In this document: piece after piece, positions 51,760 through 61,100 of the stretch
Numbering within the stretch: the stretch's first letter is position 1
How the letters are laid out: each line of letters opens with the position of its first letter
DNA from: Cinclus cinclus
Lineage: Eukaryota; Chordata; Aves; Passeriformes; Cinclidae
NCBI RefSeq assembly: GCF_963662255.1
Contig: NC_085055.1
Coordinates: forward strand, 2,108,602 to 2,172,601
Direction: 5' to 3'
DNA length: 64,000 nucleotides
Notes under the pieces: model-generated
What the model was told of the DNA's origin: nothing
The model's database searches: none
What the model saw: only the letters and a program-made list of their open reading frames with translations
Position numbers and translations under genes: made by a program

Positions 51760-54690
51760 TACCGGTATTATTTGATAATTATTTATATGTAAATTATTTT
51801 ATATTACTACATAAAAGTACCGATTTCTTCCCCTGTTTAATACTGAAGAGAGCCTTTCCCTGCACCCGTAGGGATGCTATTACTCAATCCACGCGTGCTG
51901 CCTCATTTTCCCCAGTGCGGAATTAAGAGAAACAAATCTCCAGGCTTCAATTTATCCAACTTTTGGAGTTCTGCTTTTGGAATTCTGCTTTCATTTAAAC
52001 ACAACAGAACCTCCCCCCTCCCCCCCAACCTTTTAGCTGCACACGCAAATTCCAGCCCAGAATATTTGAATTTTTCCCCCAGCTGTGCAGGAAGGGTTGG
52101 AACAAGAGAGCAGGGATTTATTTTGGGATAGATTGGATATAGATTAATTTTATTTTTATTTATTTATTTATTTTTTTCTTTTTTTCAATGGGATGCAGCC
52201 TGTGCTGGCAAAACCAGGCGTGGGGTTGATGAGAAAGCAGGAATTGTCATTCCAGAAGGAAGAGGCTGAAGGAAAAGGGAAGTAAATATGAAAATGGGAG
52301 TTTTAAAATGAGAAATAAAAGACAAGAATGAGCAATTAAAGGGAGAGAACAGTGGGGGTGTGCTCAGTTAATCCTGGAATAAAAGATTTTGTTTCATTCC
52401 TTCCTGCTCTGTTTTAGTGGGAAGAGCTGGAAGGGAAGGAGGAAAATGAATTAATCCTGAAATCATCACTCTGGGAGGGATTCGTGCCAGCAGTCCCAAA
52501 AAAAAAAAAAAAAAATCAGCTTTGGATCATTTCTTTTCATGTTATTTTGATGTAGAAAGGGGCAATCAACAACAAGAGTCTGGGCTGGGATGGTTGATCT
52601 GGGACAGGGAGAAATGTTATAAAACCACTGCCATTATATTTATATTGAAATACATAATATTTCTATATACGTATATAATAATTATAAATAGTTATAAATT
52701 GAGAATATTTATAAATACATAATATTTATATTGACTTTCTACAGCACAAACTCTAGAAATGCTTCATTTTTTAAATAAAAAAAAAGTGGAATATGAAAAA
52801 CTGCTGCAGCAAGGCAGACGGGACTGAGTTTCTTCATGCAGAAAAGGCAATTTTTAAATCACATAACTCAATTTTCATGCACTTTTCATCTGTTTAACTC
52901 CAATTAGCTAATTGTTTTCTTGCCACTCTATCTAGAGCTCTTTATTATAATTTTTTTCTCTGTGGATTCTAGTGGGATAGAAGTTATTAATTGTTATTAA
53001 TTACAGGTGCAATTTAATTTTCCCGACAAGAACAGGATGTTGTGTTAATTTTTTCATTCCTCTGATTCTTTCTAATGGGAACTTACAGGCTTAGCTGGTA
53101 ATTCACAGCAAAGCCTGGTTTTTATTTTTGTTTTATAATATCTTTACTTGGATTCAAGGAAAAAAAAAAATCTCTCAATGATCAGAAATTTAATTTTAGA
53201 GAAGCTGAGGTTTCTCAAAAACCAAAGCTGCTGTTTGGGGAGAGCTCTGGGAAATTCCCAATTTCCCACCTGGAGTTTTTGTGAAAAATTATCTCACCCA
53301 TCATGGGAGAAATCAAATTTCTTCCAAAGAGAGGCGACACCCATGACCTGTGAAGTGCAATTCAGAAAACGAGTGACTTTTAGAAGAAAAAAGTGATTTT
53401 CCAGATAATTAATTTTAAAAAATAAAATAATAAACCTCCCCTTAGAGATAATAATTGCTGGAAAAATGGGCTGTGTATATTTATTTTACAGATAAGGTTT
53501 CCTGCTTGTTTATTGGGCACCAAGACTCAATTATTCGATGCAAAAAATTGAATTTCAGAATTGAATTTTAGTGTTTAGTCTTTGCAATAATCTCTTGAAT
53601 TATTCTGATCAATCACCCATTTCCTTTTTCTCTAAAATTACCTTATGGTTATTAAAAAAAACCAAAAAAACCAAAAAAACCAAAAAAAACCTTTGGTGAT
53701 CTCAGCTATTCCCTTCTATTAAAAGCAGTTTGTCACTTTTCTGGATTCCACAGGAATTTCTCACTTTTTTTTTTTTTTAAGGTGGAGGTGCTAAAATCTT
53801 TTGGAGAACTCGGAGCATTTGGAATTTTCCTTCAAGTGTTGCCTCGGTGCAAAGACCTTTTCCATTATTTCAGGGAATAGCCAGAGACAGGAAAAGCTCG
53901 GCTGAAATAATTTGCTTGGTTTTAGAGAATTATTTGGAACAAAACCTGATTCTCCTGAAATTTTCTTGAGGAATTTAGAGATCTTTTCCAGTCTTAATGA
54001 TTCCCTAATTCTGTCAGTGTGACTCAATTAATTTTACAAGGGTCCTGCTGCGTTTTGAGTTTTACACTGTAAAATTTATATTTTTTATTTATTCATTCAT
54101 ATAGGTCATAAATGGTGGTGGTTTGTAGGATTTTAAGTGAATATTCCATTGGAATAATTTAAGGAAATATCCCATTTGATTATTATTGAAATTCAGTGCT
54201 AAAATCTGAGCATTTTGTCTCTAGCAAAGTCTTGTCCAAGTTTGCTCTTCCTCTTGGAGACCAACCTCTTAAAAGCTACTTATATAATATTATAATATTT
54301 ATATATTAATTATAATATTAATATAATAACAGGACATTTTTCTTTTGTGCAGGAACTCTTTCTGAAGAGTTTAATTAAATTTAGATGCAGAAAGATTTTT
54401 GTCTCATTTTCTTTTTGAGGGCAAGGTGGGAAATAAAAATCTCATATACTCCCAAAAATTCTCCAACACTGGGTAAAAATTGATTAATTTCTGTTTGCCA
54501 TCCTCAGACCCTCTGAACTGGTGTGAGATCCCAGTTAGAACCAGTCAGGAGAAAGTGCTGGGGGTGGAAATCTCCTTTCTGCAAGAAATTAAGCAAAATA
54601 AAGCTTAACAATGTTTTGGAATTGGGGTTTTGGTGTATTCAGAAGAAAATGGTGAACATCACATTTAAGATGGGATTTTTCATTCTTTTA
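51760..54690. other. Intergenic, mostly unique AT-rich sequence
   Basis: No gene recognised. Includes an A run at about 52,499-52,515, (AAAAAACC)n at 53,655-53,692, and a unique block at about 52,850-53,110 containing paired TAATT-type motifs ('ccaattagctaattg'). Confidence 0.5.
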
Positions 54691-54699
54691 AAGACTTAT

Positions 54700-54920
54700 T
54701 TTTCTTTTTTCTTTTTTCCTTTTCCTTTTCCTTTTCCTTTTCCTTTTCCTTTTCCTTTTCCTTTTCCTTTTCCTTTTCCTTTTCCTTTTCCTTCCTTTCC
54801 CTTTCCCTTTCCCTTTCCCTTTCCCTTTCCCTTTCCCTTTCCCTTTCCCTTTCCCTTTCCCTTTCCCTTTCCCTTTCCCTTTCCCTTTCCCTTTCCCTTT
54901 CCCTTTCTTTTTCCTTTCCA
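54700..54920. repeat. Polypyrimidine hexamer array (TTTTCC to CTTTCC)
   Basis: About 12 perfect TTTTCC units, a 'ttccttcc' junction near 54,790, then about 18 CTTTCC units. It parallels the array at 34.6 kb, which also begins in TTTTCC and then switches to a more C-rich hexamer. Confidence 0.95.
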
Positions 54921-56185
54921 TTTATTCTCAGGAAAAAAATATATTTTAATGAAAGTCCAAATGTTGCCAAACCTTGACAACTTTTCCAAGCAGAAACCTG
55001 TCTTTGCCTCTGCAGAGAAAGGAGAAATAAAACTCCTGAAATCTTAGGAGAAAAAAAAAAATCTACTTCCAGAATTTTGCACTTTTTCCTTGCAGTGATT
55101 TTTTTTCCCAGCCATCAGTTCCTGCCTGCTCCGTGATAAAACGAAGACCACGATGACAAATCCCAAGGTTCAGCCCAAATAAATCAGTTCATCTGCACCG
55201 TGGAATGGGGAGATCTCTCCCTGCTGGAGGACGGCAGGCACTGATCAGAAATAAACCTGGAAAAATGAATTTTCTCATTTTCCTGGCCTCCTCCATGCCC
55301 CAGGCTTGGACACTTCCATTTGGATTGAGGGCTGACTCTCATTCCAGTCGAATTCCGTGATGATTTTCCCTCTTCCTGAATTAATTTTTAGGCATCATCC
55401 GTCCCTGCTTGCCTAGGAAATATTTAGGAAGGAGAAATGAAGGATATTTTATTGCTGCACGGTGTGGGACTGTGTGGAAACTTGCTCTAAGAGTTGGATT
55501 CCTCCAAAAACCTCTGGGAAGGAAAGGCCACGCAATCCTCTCCCTGCACCGGGGGAAATGCAAATTTAAATTTGTTGCAACATAAACCCACTTTCATTCC
55601 TACAGGTTTGGTTCCAAATAAATACATAAAACACTCTTCTTTTCCCTTCACTCAGGGAGCAGCACTGTGATGCCCTCACTAATTTTCCAATAAATACGAG
55701 TCCAAGGTGCTTCTTCAACTTGGAAATAATTCCCTTGGAAAAATAAATAACGTTTTCTAGTGCTAACAGCAGAGATGCGCTGGGTAATCCATTCCTTTGT
55801 TATTTTGTCTCAAATTTTATAGGCTGGAGATGAAGATGAATTAATTTTTGTTAAAAGATGACCTTTGGAATAGGCTTCCTGCTGAGAGTTTTAATTATTG
55901 GAGCAGGTATTCACAGCTTGAGACCCAGGAAAGATTGATTTTCTTGGAGTGTCTCAAAGAGAGTGGGAAAAATTAATCCGTGCTGTTGCCTCAGTGAAGT
56001 CTCAGCCACTTCTGGGAAAGAAAATCCTGGAAATATCCATTTGGGAATGCCTATTTTGCCTAGGGGACTCTGCTGGAAAATACCTCATAATCATATTTTA
56101 GTAGTGGGAATTTTGTTGTAGGAATGTTGTTGATTTTTTTTTTTTTGTTGGTCTTTTTGTTTAAAAATGCTTTTAATTTCTTTAA
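54921..56185. other. Intergenic, unique sequence
   Basis: Nothing recognisable as coding or repetitive beyond short A or T runs. Confidence 0.5.
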
Positions 56186-56189
56186 ATAG

Positions 56190-56375
56190 AATGGATTTAG
56201 TAGGTTTAGACTGGATATGGGGGTGGAATTCCTGGCTGGGAGGGTGGGGATGCCCTGGCACGGGGTGCCCAGAGAAGCTGTGGCTTCTCCATCCCTGGAA
56301 GTGTCCAAGGCCAGGCTGGATTGGGATTGGAGCAGCCTGGGACAGTGGAATGGGTGATTAAGATCCCTTTATTTG
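56190..56375 (+). mobile_element. CR1-type LINE 3' fragment
   Basis: 'tttagactggatatgggggt', 'ggagggtggggatgccctgg', 'gcccagagaagctgtggctt', 'ccatccctggaagtgtccaa', 'gccaggctgg' and 'gagcagcctgggacagtgga' give a clear CR1 tail in order. Confidence 0.9.
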
Positions 56376-56498
56376 ATTAAAAAAACCCAATAACTGGGAA
56401 ATGTGTTCCTTTATCAAAAATCTGGAGGCTTTAGACCACCCTCAGAGCTAAAACACCCAAGAAATAAAAATATAAATGTGTCAGTGTCGTGTTCCTCC

Positions 56499-56526
56499 CC
56501 ACCCCCCCCCCCCCGACCCCCCCCAG
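56499..56526. repeat. C-rich homopolymer run
   Basis: Two C runs separated by 'ga' (about 14 and 8 C). On the minus strand these are G runs able to form quadruplex-type structure. Confidence 0.85.
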
Positions 56527-56689
56527 CCAATTTTTCCCTCTGGATGGTGTAAATCAGGAATTTCCACCCTGCTCCCTTTCCCCCCAGTGATCCCTTCCCT
56601 GGATCTGGGCACGGCAGATCCCTCCTGGCAAAGCCAATTTACTCTCCCAGAATGAATCCTGGAGCAAGGCTCCCGAGGAGCCAATTATT

Positions 56690-56930
56690 AGTTAAAAGAG
56701 GGATAATTGGATTTATTAGGAGAACTCTGCAGGGGCTCAGGAGCAGACAATGGGCTGAGGGCAATTGTCAGTGGAGTTCCCAGGGATTGCTGCTGGACCA
56801 ACGTTATTTCATATTTTCCTTAATGAGTTTGGCACCAGAAGTCAAAATGTGCAAATGGGAAGTTTGCTGATGCCATAGAGCTGGGAGGCAGCGGCGACAC
56901 GGAGGAGGATGGGATTAATTAGGTAGGATT
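56690..56930 (+). mobile_element. CR1-type LINE fragment from the reverse-transcriptase region
   Basis: 'gtcagtggagttcccaggga' encodes the remains of the SGVPQG reverse-transcriptase motif. 'tttccttaatgagttt' and 'gcaaatgggaagtttgctga' match the later NDL and FADD segments in order, with deletions and stops. This is a dead internal fragment of CR1 ORF2, followed by the 49-bp repeats. Confidence 0.75.
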
Positions 56931-57058
56931 AGATGACCTCCAAGCCTAGAATAATAGATGGGATTAATTAGGTAGGATTAGATGACCTCCAAACCTAGAA
57001 TAATAGATGGGATTAATTAGGTAGGATTAGATGACCTCCAAGCCTAGAATAATAGAAT
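56910..57058. repeat. 49-bp tandem repeat, three units, CR1-derived
   Basis: 'tgggattaattaggtaggat' recurs at 56910, 56959 and 57008, each followed by 'tagatgacctccaa' and 'cctagaataataga'. The 'tagatgacctcca' part looks like the CR1 3' end, so the triplication probably arose within the adjacent element. Copies are almost identical. Confidence 0.9.
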
Positions 57059-57407
57059 TAGGGGGAAATTGAGTAGTGCAAGCCCGGGGTCGTGTCCTGA
57101 AGAATAATGAGCCGAATTCCATCAGGAGGAGCAGGACCTCGGGGGCTTTTCCTGGATCACAGGAAGCTTCTGCCCCCTTAAAGGGATGCAGTGTGGTGAG
57201 AGGGGCTGGCGAGTTCCCGACCCAAATCTGGGATTGTGGCTACCTGAGCTCAGGGAAAAGCCAGCTGGGGCTGGAAAAGCTTCTGGGGGTGGCAGGGCTG
57301 GTTCCCCTGGAGCCTGGAGCAGCTCTGCTGGTTGAGCTGGGAAAAATGAGTGTGGAGAAGGGAGGTGGCTGCTCTCCATGAATATATTGGGGGATTAAGA
57401 AGGAGGG

Positions 57408-58131
57408 TGTAATAAATGTGATTGGTGCTAACTAAATTGTAACTATATTGGTGAAATTTTACTGGTGTTAATAGAGAACAATTGTTGCAAAGCAAAGAAA
57501 GGAAATAGGAAAAAGCAGATGGACTCCCTCAGATGTTCTGTGGCAGTAGTAGAAGGATGTAGGTTTGATAAGCCGCATCTAGAAATAAAAATTTTGACCT
57601 TGGGCTGGGCCAAACTGGGATGACTCCAGGAATGGAAGTTGGAATTACACAACACCAAGCACAGTGCTCCTGCACTGCCTGCCAGGTCACAGAGCGGACA
57701 GTGATGAAGACAAAGAGCCTTCGTCAGAAATAAGACCCTGAAAAGGACGAGAGAGCCCTAAATACTACTAGGGCATGTTCAGCACACTGTAGTGACGTAG
57801 ATTTTAGGAATGGAAACTAGGAGGGGTTTTCCAGAAAGTTCTGCATTAATATGTATTGGCACAGAACATAAAATTGTGATTTTTGGTTTGATTGTTTGAT
57901 ATGTGAGGAAGGGCAGGGGTGGGGCCCTCCCGCTTGCTTTTGCTTATGCTTTATACAAACCTTAATTATACTAAATTACTCACTGCCAAATTTTATATAC
58001 TCCTAAATACTTGCATTTAATATATTTGATTGTATTCATTTACATACAATTGTTACTACTAAAAAAAAAAAAATTGCGGCTAATTTTATTCTTGTTTGGT
58101 AAATTGGACAGATAGAACAACGTTTATAACA
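57408..58131. mobile_element. Possible solitary LTR of an endogenous retrovirus
   Basis: A roughly 0.72 kb block starts TGTAATAAATG and can be closed by a CA at 58,131. Inside are AATAAA-like (near 57,582) and TATA-like (tgctttatacaaacc, near 57,948) motifs and no coding frame. Texture and 5' end resemble avian ERV-type LTRs as I remember them, but I could not find a convincing target-site duplication. No gag, pol or env remnant is visible next to it. Strand is undetermined. Confidence 0.35.
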
Positions 58132-58139
58132 AGGGGAAG

Positions 58140-61100
58140 CTGCTCAGAGATGTTTTTGTGGGCTGGAGGAAGGGGTGGAAGCCAGGTTGGAATGAATTAA
58201 GGCTGGAAATTAATGGAATCACAGGGTGCTGGTATCCATCTGCATTCAGTGTTTTCCTTGGAAACAATTTCCAGCTGTGATAATTGATAAAATATTCGTG
58301 TTAATCATAAAAGTATTGGGGTTTGTATAAATTAAAATACTAAGGTCTGAAGTGAAGCATGGACATTAGATAGAGAAAAATATATATGATTAAATCATTC
58401 TGTTTAAATCCCCCTGTCATGAGTATTGTGCTTTCTAAGTAAATTGTATTTGATACCAGTTTGTAAAATGAGGTTTTCCCACAGCCTGAAAGATTTTGCC
58501 AAATCAGATTTCCTGCCTTTGTGTAATCAATTGTAACTATGAGCTAAAACCAAATTCCCACTTCTGCTGTTCTTTACCTACCAAATCCAGATTGTTCCTT
58601 GACAAACTGTCCAGAGATTTCACACAGCGGTCCCACAGATGGTTTGTTTTTTGTTTTTTTTTTGAGCACCACTGCTTACCTGGCAGAATTATGACCAAAA
58701 AAAAAAAAACCAATTATTGATGACTACGAGGAAAACCATCCTATAAAAAGGAGCTGCAAACCAAGGTTGGTGGAGCGTGGAGTGACCCCTCACGTTCCCC
58801 AGCGCTGTTTGCTCCATCTGTATCAGATAAAACAATCTGAACTTGGCTAAATATCGAAACTTCTTGTTCCTCATTTATAAGACAAGCAGTTTGATTTGCT
58901 GCTGGTGCCCGCAGACATCCAACACCAGTGTGGGGAGAGCCCAGGGCTGAATTTTGAACATCCAGAGCCTCGTGTGTCCCTTGAAGAGACCAAATTCACA
59001 TGGAACAACCTTTGGAGTGTTGGAATTCCCGATCGATGCTTGGCTGGCACCTGTGGGGCGCAGATTTATTTTAGAACTTTAAAAATAGATGACTTGCTGT
59101 AAACTTCTCATTTTCAGGTGCACAGGTAGGGGAGGTGGGTGGGGAAGGTTCATCTTGAGGGCAGTGTCGGTCTAGGGAGGAGATTTTGTGGTTAGAGGTC
59201 AAAAAAAAAAAAAAAAGCAAAAACCAACCAAAACCAACCAAACCAGCATCCATTTCCAGAGGAAAAACCTCAAATCTTGGCATTTTCCCAAAGAAAGCCA
59301 CTCCCAACCCTGTTTTGCTGGAGTGCTTTAAAATGATTAGCTGATTATTTCAGTGTAATTGCATCCCAAGCTCAGCACTTTCCAGAAGGAATTTGGGCTC
59401 TGAGCAGGTATTATTTGCTTTATGTAATTGTAGAGCTTTGGTTGCCGTGGCAACGGGACAGGTTTTGGTTTTTTTTTTAAATTTGGAAACTAATTTGTTT
59501 TCTGTCACTTTGCTCTTTGCTGTTAAGGAGACAAGCTGTTTGCTATTAAATAAAACTTAAAAAGAAGGAGAGATTAAACGTGGATAAAAATATAATGTAG
59601 AAAATATCGTGCTGCATTCACTTGGAGACGAAGGAGAAAGCACTGGAAAGACCAGGAGGGAAATTTCTGAATTTCTTGGGAATTAAGAAATTAATTTCTT
59701 AGGAATTAAGGGCAAGTTTTTGTGCCACTGAAGGGGATATTTTGTGTGTGAATGGGAATAAATCTGATGGGGCTGCTGCAAAGGATAGGAGGCCTGGAAT
59801 CCCAAATTCCTAAATTTATAATGCCATTTTTTGTTCTCTGCAGCAGTGGGGTCACTTGGCCTCTTCAATTTTTGGCTAAAATAGTGACAATATGAGAATG
59901 ATTTAAGGAAGTTGAGGAGTTAAGCACCTGGAAAATCTCAAAATAAGTTTTCCCCCCCTCTTCCCAACAACTGAGAGATTCCCTGGTGTTTGTCTAACCT
60001 GTCCTAAAATCTCTCCTGATGGAGATCCTGGAATATTCTGTTCCTCTGAGCAGCTCTACTCAAATACAGGAAAGAAACAAAAAAAGAAATCCCACTTCCT
60101 GGTTAAATCTCCTGTACCTCTCTTTAAACCCTGGAATGGCTTTGGAAAGATGATGGAATTGCAACAACACGCAGCCCTGAGGTTAAAATCAAATTTTTAA
60201 TTTGGGGCCTTTGCTACATTCTGGGTGAGCTTTTTTCAGCGAAATCTTCCCGATGTTCCTCCTCACTTGGCCATTCCAATGATCCCTTGAATGTGAAAAA
60301 CACCGAGCCTGGACGGAAAACACTGGAAGTGCTCTGGGAAACACGATTTGCAGGGCTAATTTCTGTCTGTAATGCACAACCTGACAGCATTTCTGCAGTG
60401 CTGGGCTCCAGCTTTATGCCCGCTCAGTTTCCTTATCAGCTCCATGCCAGAGATTATCACACAATTCCCTTTTCCACTGCTCAGTTTACTCCAGCTGCCA
60501 GTGGCTCCTGTCCCTTCCTTAAAACACGGGGCCATTCCAATTTCCAGGAATGTTTACAGTCTCCTCCTAATTTGGAGCAGGTGTTTGAGCCTCTCTCCTC
60601 TGCTGGGCAGCAGAAGGTTCATATATTTTTCATTACAGATGGAGATAAATCCTGGTGCTTGGGATGACCATCTGTCAATGGGTTTGTTCTGCTGGAGTAT
60701 AAATAAAATGTTTTGGGGTTTGTTTTGATTGATGGGGTTGTGAACCTGGTGTTGATGAGGCATCCCGCTTCCCACACGGACTTTTATGGTTGGTCATTAC
60801 CAACCTGCTTCATTCCTCCATGGGATTTTTTTTTGTATTGGGATAATTCTGGTAAAATTCAGGTTGTGGGAGCGTGAGCCAAAAAGTTCCTGGGGTTTAA
60901 TGTCCCTGTTTAAAAGTGACGGAGCTCTCCTGCGATTCAGGATCGCTCTCGTGGGACGTGACCCGGAATTTCTGAGACAATAAATAAATAAATAATAATA
61001 AAACCTTGGAAGAGGATGTCCAGGGATGTGATGGAATCACTGTCCTTGGAAGAGTTAGAGGAATGTGCAGATGTGACACTCGGGGATGTGGTTTGGGGGT

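Noticed and set aside
50783..51926. Frames of 229-370 codons reading poly-Asn/Ser, poly-Ile/Val or poly-Leu
   Set aside because: Direct readings of the trinucleotide array in different frames and strands.
57408..58131. A complete endogenous retrovirus
   Set aside because: No gag, pol or env remnant or second LTR is visible. At most it is a solitary LTR.
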